From: an uncultured Schlesneria sp.
GTDB lineage: Bacteria; Planctomycetota; Planctomycetia; Planctomycetales; Planctomycetaceae
Reading direction: 5' to 3'
Length of the DNA stretch: 33,795 nucleotides
Assembly: GCA_903834925.1 (NCBI GenBank)
Contig: CAILLA010000135.1
Location: forward strand, 1 to 33,795
The position numbers and the translations under genes are program-made. The notes beneath the pieces were generated by a model, which saw nothing but the letters and a program-made list of their open reading frames with translations, was not told the DNA's origin and did not search any database. How positions within the stretch are numbered: the stretch's first letter is position 1; the number at the start of each line of letters is the position of its first letter. Below, piece by piece: positions 5,823 through 14,585 of the stretch.

Positions 5823-7424
5823 ATGAAGACTCAACGCCCGATTGTCGTCTTTGGAATCTTGGGAACTTTGCTAGATCGAGGCAAAGCGGGGGAGGATCGC
5901 TGGCAGAGATGGCGGCCGAGTGTCGCCATTTGCCAGCATGAAGATCTGCTGATTACGCGGTTTGAGCTGTTTTACGAGCCGAAAGAGCTTCCTCTTGCCC
6001 ACGCCGTGATTGCGGATATCCAATCGATTTCGCCGGAAACGGACGTTCGATTGCATGAACTCCATTTGAAAGATCCCTGGGATTTTGAAGAGGTGTTTGG
6101 GGCGTTCCATGATTTTTCGGGAAAATACCCCTTTGCAACGGATGACGAAGACTATTTGATCCACATCACGACGGGGACTCATGTCGAACAGATCTGCCTG
6201 TTCCTGCTAGCCGAATCGCGACATCTTCCCGGACGGCTTTTGCAGTCCTCCCCATCACGACGTCACAAAGTCGATCCTGGTGACTACAAGATTATCGATC
6301 TGGATCTTTCCCGTTATGACGCCTTGGCAAAACGCTTTTTCACGGAACGACAGGAAGGACTCGTCTTTCTGAAGTCGGGGATTGCCACCCGCAACGCGGC
6401 ATTTAACAGTCTGATCGAACGCATCGAACGGGTGGCGATTGCGAGTACGGCTCCGTTACTGTTGACAGGACCAACTGGAGCTGGCAAGTCGCATCTGGCT
6501 CGCCGAATCTACGATCTCAAACGTCGGCGTGAGCAAGTCGGCGGTGGTTTTGTCGAAGTGAATTGTGCCACGCTACGTGGCGATCAGGCGATGTCGGCTT
6601 TGTTCGGTCATATCAAAGGGGCGTTCACGGGTGCGACGGGTCCGCGACCCGGCCTGTTAAAAACCGCCGACGGTGGCCTGTTGTTCCTGGACGAAATTGG
6701 AGAACTGGGCCTCGACGAACAAGCGATGCTGTTGCGTGCCATTGAAGAACATCGATTTCTTCCCGTTGGAGCGGACCACGAAGTCGAAAGCAATTTTCAG
6801 TTGATCGCGGGGACGAATCGTGACCTGCAGTCAGGTGTGGCCATGGGCAAATTTCGCGAAGATCTTTTAGCACGGATCAATCTTTGGACATTCCGACTCC
6901 CCGGCCTGGCCGAACGACGCGAGGATATCGCTCCGAATTTAGACTATGAACTCGAACGTCACGTTTCGTCCACAGGTCGCAAGGTGACAATGAACCAGCA
7001 GGCGAGAGAGGCTTTTCTGAAATTCGCCGAATTGCCGACTACTCCCTGGTCTGCCAATTTTCGAGATCTCGGTGCGGCGGTGACTCGCATGGCAACAATG
7101 GCTTCTGGCGGCCGAATCACCGTTGCCGAAGTTGAAGAAGAAATCGCGCGACTCAATTCGTCCTGGCGACGTCAATCCGATGAAAAACCGGACGCATTGG
7201 CGGACATGATGAGTACAGAGCAACTGGCAACGCTCGATCTGTTTGATCATGTCCAGCTGGCGGAAGTCGTTCGAGTCTGTCGTCAATCAGCCAACCTGTC
7301 AGCAGCAGGTCGAACCCTGTTTGCATCGTCACGAGCGAATAAGACTCAACCCAACGACGCCGATCGATTAAGAAAATATCTCACGCGGTTCGGTTTAAGC
7401 TGGGCTCAAATTCACCCAGATTAG
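5823..7424 (+). CDS. rtcR: RtcR, CARF-domain sigma-54 activator of the RNA-repair operon
   Basis: RtcR is the dedicated bacterial enhancer-binding protein that switches on sigma-54 transcription of rtcBA when its N-terminal CARF domain senses an RNA-derived ligand. The product is 533 residues and matches E. coli RtcR over its whole length as I recall it. The CARF domain is about residues 1-185 (FGILGTLLD, the [13 protein letters not shown] segment, [12 protein letters not shown]). The AAA+ domain has Walker A GPTGAGKS (216-223), GAFTGA sigma-54 contact loop (266-271) and Walker B LLFLDE (286-291). The C-terminal part ([28 protein letters not shown]) is the helix-turn-helix region. The start at 5823 aligns with known N termini but has no Shine-Dalgarno. 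It is divergent from rsr across a 339-base regulatory region. Confidence 0.97.
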   Translation: MKTQRPIVVFGILGTLLDRGKAGEDRWQRWRPSVAICQHEDLLITRFELFYEPKELPLAHAVIADIQSISPETDVRLHELHLKDPWDFEEVFGAFHDFSGKYPFATDDEDYLIHITTGTHVEQICLFLLAESRHLPGRLLQSSPSRRHKVDPGDYKIIDLDLSRYDALAKRFFTERQEGLVFLKSGIATRNAAFNSLIERIERVAIASTAPLLLTGPTGAGKSHLARRIYDLKRRREQVGGGFVEVNCATLRGDQAMSALFGHIKGAFTGATGPRPGLLKTADGGLLFLDEIGELGLDEQAMLLRAIEEHRFLPVGADHEVESNFQLIAGTNRDLQSGVAMGKFREDLLARINLWTFRLPGLAERREDIAPNLDYELERHVSSTGRKVTMNQQAREAFLKFAELPTTPWSANFRDLGAAVTRMATMASGGRITVAEVEEEIARLNSSWRRQSDEKPDALADMMSTEQLATLDLFDHVQLAEVVRVCRQSANLSAAGRTLFASSRANKTQPNDADRLRKYLTRFGLSWAQIHPD

Positions 7425-7828
7425 GCGGGGCGGATTTCGAAATTCTTGGTTAGTCTGGCCAAATGGCAATTTCGGCTCTACGCCTCCGACGATGACAATT
7501 TCTTCCGACCCAATAGGGCCAACCGTTCAAATTGCCCAGCCTACCGGGCTGGGAATACGGGATTAGTACAAAGCAAAAGGCCTGTAAGGCCGACCCTTCG
7601 CCGAATTCAATGATTGTGTTATTCAACAACGCTCAGGTTAGTGGATTGACCAATTCTGTGGTCGACAAATGAAGTGTTTGTGATTGACGTTCCACAAGAT
7701 TTTATAACCAAGCTGTTGGCTGTCGGAGCGCGCTCACACTCGGCCAAAAGAACGATTACGCACGTCATGACCGTGTGGACGTCAATGTTCGGGCCTCGCA
7801 GCCGTTATTAATCTATTGGTAAAAGGAA
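7425..7828. other. Intergenic gap after rtcR
   Basis: No credible gene is seen. The stretch holds a small inverted repeat at 7535-7553 (CCCAGCC/GGCTGGG) with no T run after it, and a GGCCTGTAAGGCC dyad at about 7580. These may be remnants of dispersed planctomycete repeats or a weak rtcR terminator. Confidence 0.4.
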
Positions 7829-7855
7829 AATGCACGGGCAAATTGCCCGTGCATT
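7829..7855 (-). terminator. Rho-independent terminator of the zinc-ribbon gene
   Basis: On the minus strand a perfect 12-bp hairpin (AATGCACGGGCA / TGCCCGTGCATT) is followed by TTTCCTTTTA. It lies 45 bases beyond the stop of the gene at 7900-9681 and has the form of an intrinsic terminator. Confidence 0.75.
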
Positions 7856-7899
7856 CATCCATTCATGGAACGAAAAACCACATTATGTATTGGCCAATA

Positions 7900-9681
7900 T
7901 CAGGCCAATACAGGTTCTGGTTCGCTTGCTTCGACAGGCTTTTCGACATCGGACCCTGCCAATTGATAGAGTGGCAGATCTCCGAATTTCTTTGTGCATT
8001 TCGGGCATTTCGCTTTGGCGATCCCTTTCCCGTTGGCTCCGCCAAGCTTGGCTTCGACTCGAGCGGCTTCGCTGATGTAGATCCCGCATCCGGCACATTT
8101 CCAACCGGTCACTTCCAGCTTAAACCCAGGGTCTTTCACGTAATAATTGAGCTTTGTAAGTTCTTTCACCGGGGCGGAACTGAGCGCGCACTTCCGGGTC
8201 AGATACTCGTCGCTCAGCGGAACTTCGGTGTTGGCACCGAACCCCTCGACACCGCAAGCGGTCTGCAATCCTTCCACAAATGCTCGAAACTCGGACAGAC
8301 AGAACGACAGATACTGTGGCTGCGTCGAATCAGGGGTCTTGGGAAGCTTGACCGCGATTCGATTTGTTCCGAACACCGGAATGTCCGCAAATAATGATTC
8401 TGTTCCAATCGGGGCTGGTTGAGCCATCGACAACTGAGCCAGTAACTCTTTCGTCAAAACCTTCTTCGCAGCAACCGTCAGTTGTTCGACGGTCCCTTGC
8501 TTGAAGAAGTGTTCGATCATCGCGGTCCGAAGCGGAGGAAACTTTTTCGGATTCGCTCCAAACTTACCGACGAGCAACGTTGCAATCAGCAGATCGCTCT
8601 CAGAGAAACCGAGGTCAACCGGCTGACATTCGTTGAACAAACTATCGGCCTTGATTCGCAGCTTTGTCGGATCAACGGTATGCAGTCGAATATCACTGAG
8701 CCACTTTTTGTATTTGCTGGTTGCCACAGGTTCAGGGGCGGCAGCGGTATCCGATTTCTTCGGAACGGGCTTTTTCGGAACAACGAAATCGCACTGGCAA
8801 CGCGGGCATTTGCCTGACTTGCCTCGATGTCGTTCTTTCACACGAATACGACATCCCTGAGGGCAGAAGACGATAAACGTGTCTTTCGATCGGATCGTCT
8901 TGCGAACCTGTTGAATATCTTTTTGTTCGTCAGCAGCGATCTTTAACAAATCCTCCGCCGCCGCAGCTTCAACTTCGTCCTTTGAAGGTGGCGGTTCATC
9001 GACTGAACGGACAGGAGGAGGACTATCGTCGCTTTGAACTGGCGGAAGGCTTGCTGCTTTGACTGCCGGTTCATCGACAGATAACGGAATGCTGGTCACT
9101 TTGGCCGGTGCAGGTTCGTCTTCCGTCACGAGCAGGCGGAACGTTTCTGGTTCGTCCTGTGTCTGATTTTCGTCTGATTGCAATGCAAACCCCAGATCAC
9201 CAGAAACCTCGAACTCTTCTTCGACACTCTCACCGAAAGCCGCGCCACTCGACAAATCGAAGTCGTCATCGTCGGTAGTGTTCTCTGTGGAATAGGGATA
9301 CTCCGCCATAAGTGAATCGATTGTCGATTCTCGCTTTTGGAACGAATCTTCTTCCGTCACGATTGACGCTTCGAGAATCGGCAGATCAATGTGCTCGACC
9401 TCCCGCCGTGACATGGCTTGCTTCTTACGATAAGCCTCTTCGATATCAGAACGAAGGAATGTGCCACAACTCCAGCACCGGACGAGCCCCGTCCGACAAT
9501 GTTCGTGACAATTGGGGCATTCACCCATGTCATCAGAAACGGCACCATCTGTCGGCAGTAACCGGGACTTTACCTGCGGTTGAGCTCGCTCGTTTAACAC
9601 ATGCCCACATGCGTGACATTCGGCCGTATCGTGCAATAGATAGGTACCACAATGTGGACATGAAACAATTTGCATTTTCAT
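7900..9681 (-). CDS. Multi-zinc-ribbon protein of unknown function (593 aa)
   Basis: I do not recognise a named family. Four cysteine clusters are visible: CPHC..CHAC (residues 8-25), CPNC..CWSC (55-72), a C..CPRCQC cluster at about 272-298, and CAGC..CPKC near the C terminus (about 527-560). All look like zinc ribbons. Between the second and third lies a long acidic, proline-rich linker (about 80-250), probably disordered. The region from about 330 to 500 is a folded domain with LRIKADSLFNECQPVDLGFSESDLLIATLLVG. There is no signal peptide or membrane segment, so it is probably cytoplasmic. The frame is open to a TTG at 9690; the ATG at 9681 is preferred, with another ATG two codons in, and no clear Shine-Dalgarno decides. 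It stands alone, with its own terminator. Confidence 0.85.
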   Translation of the reverse strand: MKMQIVSCPHCGTYLLHDTAECHACGHVLNERAQPQVKSRLLPTDGAVSDDMGECPNCHEHCRTGLVRCWSCGTFLRSDIEEAYRKKQAMSRREVEHIDLPILEASIVTEEDSFQKRESTIDSLMAEYPYSTENTTDDDDFDLSSGAAFGESVEEEFEVSGDLGFALQSDENQTQDEPETFRLLVTEDEPAPAKVTSIPLSVDEPAVKAASLPPVQSDDSPPPVRSVDEPPPSKDEVEAAAAEDLLKIAADEQKDIQQVRKTIRSKDTFIVFCPQGCRIRVKERHRGKSGKCPRCQCDFVVPKKPVPKKSDTAAAPEPVATSKYKKWLSDIRLHTVDPTKLRIKADSLFNECQPVDLGFSESDLLIATLLVGKFGANPKKFPPLRTAMIEHFFKQGTVEQLTVAAKKVLTKELLAQLSMAQPAPIGTESLFADIPVFGTNRIAVKLPKTPDSTQPQYLSFCLSEFRAFVEGLQTACGVEGFGANTEVPLSDEYLTRKCALSSAPVKELTKLNYYVKDPGFKLEVTGWKCAGCGIYISEAARVEAKLGGANGKGIAKAKCPKCTKKFGDLPLYQLAGSDVEKPVEASEPEPVLA

Positions 9682-10120
9682 GGCAACCAACTGCTATCTT
9701 AAAGTTTGAACGAGTCGCTACGACCAAAAACGATCCGTCACGCGCCGAAGAACTCAGCAATAATTCACGAAAAATTGATCGAATCTCAACAGACTACGGC
9801 GCATCAGGAAATTTCGTTGATTCATCTTCACGATTCATTCACAGAAAATGCAAGCCCAAGCTTCGGCACCCCGCAAATGAGTCTCAGAGTTCAACAACTT
9901 TTCAATCCTACAACACCTGCAAAAAAATGTACCGTTTCGCCGAACCGAATACAGCGCAGAATTTAAAAACGTTGGGAATTTTACGGATTAGTCCGTCGGT
10001 AGCGCAATCATGGCATCGACAAGCCTTGATCGGTAAGATGGGTTGACTCGATGAGAAAAGATTGTTCGTTCTGTCGAGTTCTCTCCCAATGATTGCTGAA
10101 GTCGTCTTGTATTTGTCAAA
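9682..10120. other. Divergent intergenic region
   Basis: About 440 bases lie between two divergent genes. No open frame here is convincing and I see no RNA gene or repeat. It should contain the promoters of both flanking genes, but I could not pick out clear -35/-10 pairs. Confidence 0.4.
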
Positions 10121-10135
10121 TTAAGGAGCCTCACT

Positions 10136-11446
10136 GTGTCGATTCGTTCGATTTGCCTCGGATTCATCGTTCTTGCTTGCTGGGGCCACTCGCTTTTTGC
10201 AGAGGACAACGTTCCTCCGGCGGGATTCCGGGCACTTTTCAACGGCAAGGATCTTGCAGGTTGGCACGGTGTGGACACAAAGGATCCACGAAAAACCGCA
10301 GCGATGTCGCCTGAAGAAAGGTCCGACGCCAAGGCGAAAAGTCTGCTCGACATCAACAAACATTGGTCAGTGCAAAATGGTGAACTGGTTAACGATGGAT
10401 TTGGATTGTACCTGACAACCGATGCCGACTTTGGCGATTATGAGCTGTTTGTCAGTTATAAGACCGTTCCCAAGGCCGACAGTGGAATTTATCTGAAGGG
10501 GACTCCGCAGGTTCAGATTTGGGATTATACAGACGAAGAGAAATTCAAGATTGGATCAGACAAGGGATCGGGCGGACTGTGGAACAACAGCGAAGGTCGG
10601 CCTGGCAAGAACCCGTTGGTGAAGGCCGATCGGCCGTTTGGAGAATGGAATACATTTCGTATCCGACAAATCGGGGCAAAAACAACGGTCTATTTAAATG
10701 GTAAACTGGTTGTCGATCACGCGACATTGGAAAACTACTTTGATCGCAAAATACCGCTGATCGCCCGTGGCCCGATTCAACTTCAGACCCACGGGGGCGA
10801 AATCCGCTGGAAAAACATTTTCGTCCGTGAGATTCCCGCGAGCGAGGCCAATTCGGTTCTGACCAACGACGGGTTCACCGCTTTGTTCGATGGAACAAGC
10901 TTGAACGGATGGGCCGGCGCCCTCGAAAATTATGAAGTGGACGACGGTGCGATCCGCTGCAAGACCGGCAAGGGTGGTGTACTTCATACGCGTGACGAAT
11001 ACGGCGATTTCGTAGTTCGACTCGAATTCAAACTCCCTCCTGTTGGAAACAATGGGCTGGCAATTCGTTATCCAGGCGAAGGGGATACCGCCTATGTGGG
11101 GATGTGCGAATTGCAGGTGCTGGATGATGGTGCCCCTCAATACGCCAAGCTCGACCCCCGCCAGGCTCATGGATCGGCCTACGGAATGGCCCCTGCCGCA
11201 CGTGGCTATCTTCGCCCGACTGGCGAATGGAATTTCCAGGAAGTCACCGTAGTTGGGTCAACGATTAAGGTCGAGTTGAATGGCAACCTGATTCTTGATA
11301 CGGACCTGAGCCAGGTCAAAGAGTACATGGCGAACTCGCCCCATCCTGGCAAAGACCGAACTCAAGGCTACTTCGGCTTCGCGGGACATAGTGATCCCGT
11401 CTCATTCCGCAATGTTCGAATCAAAGAACTTTCGACCTTGAAGTAG
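10136..11446 (+). CDS. Secreted protein with two DUF1080 (3-keto-disaccharide hydrolase-type) domains
   Basis: DUF1080 domains are concanavalin-like beta-sandwiches that bind or cleave glycosides; some are 3-keto-disaccharide hydrolases. The GTG start at 10136 is fixed by AAGGAG at 10122-10127. Residues 1-22 form a signal peptide (hydrophobic core CLGFIVLACW, ending SLFA-ED), so the product is exported. Domain 1 spans about 28-212 (FRALFNGKDLAGWHG, DYELFVSYKT, SGIYLKG, GEWNTFRIRQIG). Domain 2 spans about 225-433 (FTALFDGTSLNGWAG, FVVRLEFKLPP, NGLAIRYPGEGDTAY, GEWNFQEVTVVG). The tandem arrangement fills the whole mature protein. A strong terminator follows, so it is probably monocistronic. The substrate cannot be told from sequence. 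Confidence 0.92.
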   Translation: MSIRSICLGFIVLACWGHSLFAEDNVPPAGFRALFNGKDLAGWHGVDTKDPRKTAAMSPEERSDAKAKSLLDINKHWSVQNGELVNDGFGLYLTTDADFGDYELFVSYKTVPKADSGIYLKGTPQVQIWDYTDEEKFKIGSDKGSGGLWNNSEGRPGKNPLVKADRPFGEWNTFRIRQIGAKTTVYLNGKLVVDHATLENYFDRKIPLIARGPIQLQTHGGEIRWKNIFVREIPASEANSVLTNDGFTALFDGTSLNGWAGALENYEVDDGAIRCKTGKGGVLHTRDEYGDFVVRLEFKLPPVGNNGLAIRYPGEGDTAYVGMCELQVLDDGAPQYAKLDPRQAHGSAYGMAPAARGYLRPTGEWNFQEVTVVGSTIKVELNGNLILDTDLSQVKEYMANSPHPGKDRTQGYFGFAGHSDPVSFRNVRIKELSTLK

Positions 11447-11459
11447 ATTCTTCCTACAA

Positions 11460-11499
11460 AAAGGAGTTGATCCGTGTACAATCATGGATCAACTCCTTT
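11460..11499 (+). terminator. Terminator after the DUF1080 gene
   Basis: A perfect 14-bp stem (AAAGGAGTTGATCC with GGATCAACTCCTTT) around a 12-base loop begins 14 bases after the stop codon and is followed by a T-rich stretch (CGCTTTTGGTTTTCT). Confidence 0.75.
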
Positions 11500-11553
11500 C
11501 GCTTTTGGTTTTCTGAATCCGATCAGACAATTCCATCTTTGAGGATGTAAAAG

Positions 11554-14500
11554 ATGCGTCAAGGCATGAGATCGCTTCGCGCCCCGTGGCGGTGCCGTTC
11601 GGCCAAGTCGATTTTTTTGTCACTGGTTTTCGGGGTCCTCGTCTTTCTTCAGGCGAGTAATGGGTATACCCAAACGCCAGCCGAGAAAGAACCTCCGGTT
11701 GAACCGTTCATTCTTCAATGTCGTGAGCGGGTTTTGAAATCTGAATGGGACTTGCTGATTCAGGATTGTGATAAAGCATTACAAGCCGAGCCGACCAAGG
11801 GAGCGGCCATTGTGTTCCGCGGGATCGCACTGAATGGCAAAGGTGAATACGACAACGCGATCAAGGAATTTGCCAAAGCCCTGGAAAACCAGACTCGCGA
11901 TCCAATTAATCTTGCAAATCGCGCCGATGCCTTTGCCAATCGGTCGACTTCGTATTACCAAAAAGGCGAATATCTAAAAGCGATCGACAGCGCCTATTTT
12001 GCATTGCTGGAAAAAGGGAACCACGCGCAGGCACATAACAATCGCGGCGTGGCCTACATTGCCCGAGCCCAATACGACAAGGCCATCGAAAGTTTTAATC
12101 GAGCGATTGCGGTCGATCCAAAGTACGCGGAAGCCTATAGCAATCGGGGCTTTGCCTACGGGGCGAAAGGACAATTCGATCAAGTCATCACCGATCAAAC
12201 CAAGGCGATTGAACTTGATGGAAAACTGGCGATCGCGTTTCAACGACGTGCAGGATCCTATCTGGCGAAAAGCGAAGGTGCCAATGCCTTGAAAGATCTG
12301 GATCAGGCATTAACGCTCAAGCCCGATTTTCCTGATGCCCTGTGCGATCGTTCGGCTTTGAATGCCATGAAGGGTGATTTCCCGAAGGCTCAGGCTGATC
12401 TCGATGCAGCACTGAAAATCGATCCTAAGTGTGCCAAGGCCCATAACCAACGAGGCCGGGCTAACCTCGCACAAAAGAATTTCGATCAGGCCATTGAGTG
12501 CTTCGATAAGGCCGTTGCCTCAAAGCCAAATGATTCCGCCGCTTATTCGTTCCGTGGCTATGCCCGTCAGGCGAAGCGGGACCATGAATTGGCGGTGCAG
12601 GATTTCACCAAGGCGATCGAACTCGATCCAAAATTTGAAGCCGCTTACAAAGGCCGCAGTGAGTCGTATAAGAAGTTGAACAAACAGCGTGAAATGGCCG
12701 CTGATCTCGCAAAAATTAAAGAATTCCACCCGGCACCTCCTCCGAAAACCGCAGCGAAGAAGCCAGACGAGCTTCCTCCACGATTCCAGGTCAGCTCGAA
12801 GGGTGTTTCTCCTGGCAAACGACCTGAAGCGCTACGGTCCGCTAAGGAAATCGACCGTCTGATCAGTCTGAACTATACCAAATACAACGTCAAACCGAAT
12901 CCAAAAACATCTGATGCCCAGTTCTTGCGACGCTGCTATCTGGATCTCACAGGGACAATTCCCACCTATCAACAGACGATGAAATTCTTTCAGGCGACCG
13001 AACCTGACAAGCGGTCCCGGATGATCGATGAATTACTCGGCAGCGACGCGTACGCCAGCCACTTCTACAACTATTGGGCCGACGTACTTCGTTACACTGA
13101 CAGTTTGAACAACAGTGTCCGGGGTGAGCCATACCGCCAGTGGATCAAGCAGTCATTGGCAGAAAACAAACCGTGGGACAAATTCGTCCATGAAATCATG
13201 ACGGCTGAAGGCTTCGTGTGGAACAACCCTGCCGCTGGATATTTTCAACGGGATGCAAACATGCCGTTGGACAATATGAACAATACGGTTCGTATCTTCC
13301 TGGGAACTCGAATTGGCTGTGCGCAGTGCCATGACCACCCCAGCGAGCATTGGACGCAAAAAGAGTTCTATCAAATGGCGGCCTTCACATTTGGGACCGT
13401 GACGAACACCGGCGGCCATGACAAACGTTACTGGGAAAAAAATCCCAGTGACCGATTGCACGAAGAATACAACGAAATCGAGCAGGAAGAAGAAGATCGC
13501 CGCCAGAATTCGTATCGATTCGATCGCCTGATGGGGATCAACATGATGGTCGTCAATGACCAGCTCGATCGAAAGATCCGACTTCCCAAAGACTACAAGT
13601 ACACAGATGCCAAGCCAGAAGACCTGATCGAACCGAAAACGGTATTGGGTGGACCAGCCAACATTCGTACCGGAGAAACACCTCGTCAGGCATTTGCAAG
13701 ATGGTTGACGTCGAAAGAAAATCCCAGGTTCGCTATGACGATTGCCAATCGTCTGTGGAAGCAGGCAATGGGGACAGGTCAGATCGAACCTGTCGATGAC
13801 ATTCTGGACAAATCCGTTCCCGAAAATCCTGAACTGATGAAGTATCTGGAATCGGAAATGAAGCGTCTTGATTTCGACATGAAAGAATATCTGCGAATCG
13901 TCTTGAACACTGATGTCTATCAACGGGAAGCCTGCTCTGAAGAAGTCCCGCTCGGCGAACCATATCACTATCCCGGCCCGAACCTTCGGCGCATGACGGC
14001 GGAACAAGCGTGGGACTCATTCTTGACCCTGGCCGTCGTCGATCCAGACGAGTACCGGGAGATGCCCGCGAAAATCCGAACCGAAGTTGTTGGACTGGAT
14101 CTGAACGCTGTTTCTGCGAAGAAGATGCTGGAAGCCGAATTCAAGGTTTCCGAGATTGATGGAAACATGTGGAAGAGACAGACGAAGTACACCTATAAAG
14201 GGGTGCTACTGGCACGTGCTTCGGAACTTCCCTCACCTGTCCCTGCAAACCATTTTCTGCGGATGTTCGGCCAATCGGATCGTGAATTGATTTCGGCATC
14301 GGCGACTTCGGGTTCCGTGCCGCAGGTCTTATTCATGTTCAACGGCCCCATCACGCATATGTTACTGGAAAAGAATTCGACGATTTACAACAACGTGATG
14401 CGCAAGAAATCGCCCACAGATCGGATCAAAGTCATTTTCCTGACAATCCTGAACCGTGAGCCTGATGAAGCGGAACTCGAACTGGCGAAACATGAAGTCG

Positions 14501-14577
14501 GCAAGAACGAGGCTGCGGGATATGGCAATTTGATCTGGTCACTCGTCAACACTCGCGAATACATCTTCATTCAATAG
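11554..14577 (+). CDS. Exported TPR-DUF1549-DUF1553 protein
   Basis: This is a large (1007 aa) planctomycete protein of the DUF1549/DUF1553 type, a family often linked to c-type cytochrome domains and to DUF1501 partners; the reaction is unknown. GAGGA precedes the ATG at 11554 at good spacing. Residues 1-40 are a long signal peptide (core IFLSLVFGVLVFLQA). TPR-like repeats fill about 45-395 (repeated A..NRG.AY, DKAIE.F..AI..DP patterns). DUF1549 begins near 428 (EIDRLISLNYTKY, RRCYLDLTGTIPT) and includes CAQCHDHP near 588. DUF1553 runs from about 707 (RQAFARWLTSKENPRFAMTIANRLW) to the end. No PSCyt1 cytochrome domain is present; TPRs take its place. The DUF1501 partner starts 9 bases after the stop, so the two form an operon. 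Confidence 0.93.
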   Translation: MRQGMRSLRAPWRCRSAKSIFLSLVFGVLVFLQASNGYTQTPAEKEPPVEPFILQCRERVLKSEWDLLIQDCDKALQAEPTKGAAIVFRGIALNGKGEYDNAIKEFAKALENQTRDPINLANRADAFANRSTSYYQKGEYLKAIDSAYFALLEKGNHAQAHNNRGVAYIARAQYDKAIESFNRAIAVDPKYAEAYSNRGFAYGAKGQFDQVITDQTKAIELDGKLAIAFQRRAGSYLAKSEGANALKDLDQALTLKPDFPDALCDRSALNAMKGDFPKAQADLDAALKIDPKCAKAHNQRGRANLAQKNFDQAIECFDKAVASKPNDSAAYSFRGYARQAKRDHELAVQDFTKAIELDPKFEAAYKGRSESYKKLNKQREMAADLAKIKEFHPAPPPKTAAKKPDELPPRFQVSSKGVSPGKRPEALRSAKEIDRLISLNYTKYNVKPNPKTSDAQFLRRCYLDLTGTIPTYQQTMKFFQATEPDKRSRMIDELLGSDAYASHFYNYWADVLRYTDSLNNSVRGEPYRQWIKQSLAENKPWDKFVHEIMTAEGFVWNNPAAGYFQRDANMPLDNMNNTVRIFLGTRIGCAQCHDHPSEHWTQKEFYQMAAFTFGTVTNTGGHDKRYWEKNPSDRLHEEYNEIEQEEEDRRQNSYRFDRLMGINMMVVNDQLDRKIRLPKDYKYTDAKPEDLIEPKTVLGGPANIRTGETPRQAFARWLTSKENPRFAMTIANRLWKQAMGTGQIEPVDDILDKSVPENPELMKYLESEMKRLDFDMKEYLRIVLNTDVYQREACSEEVPLGEPYHYPGPNLRRMTAEQAWDSFLTLAVVDPDEYREMPAKIRTEVVGLDLNAVSAKKMLEAEFKVSEIDGNMWKRQTKYTYKGVLLARASELPSPVPANHFLRMFGQSDRELISASATSGSVPQVLFMFNGPITHMLLEKNSTIYNNVMRKKSPTDRIKVIFLTILNREPDEAELELAKHEVGKNEAAGYGNLIWSLVNTREYIFIQ

Positions 14578-14585
14578 GATATCCG

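Noticed and set aside
5823-6380. A CRISPR link through the CARF domain of RtcR
   Set aside because: No CRISPR array or cas gene is in the window; CARF is the normal sensor domain of RtcR.
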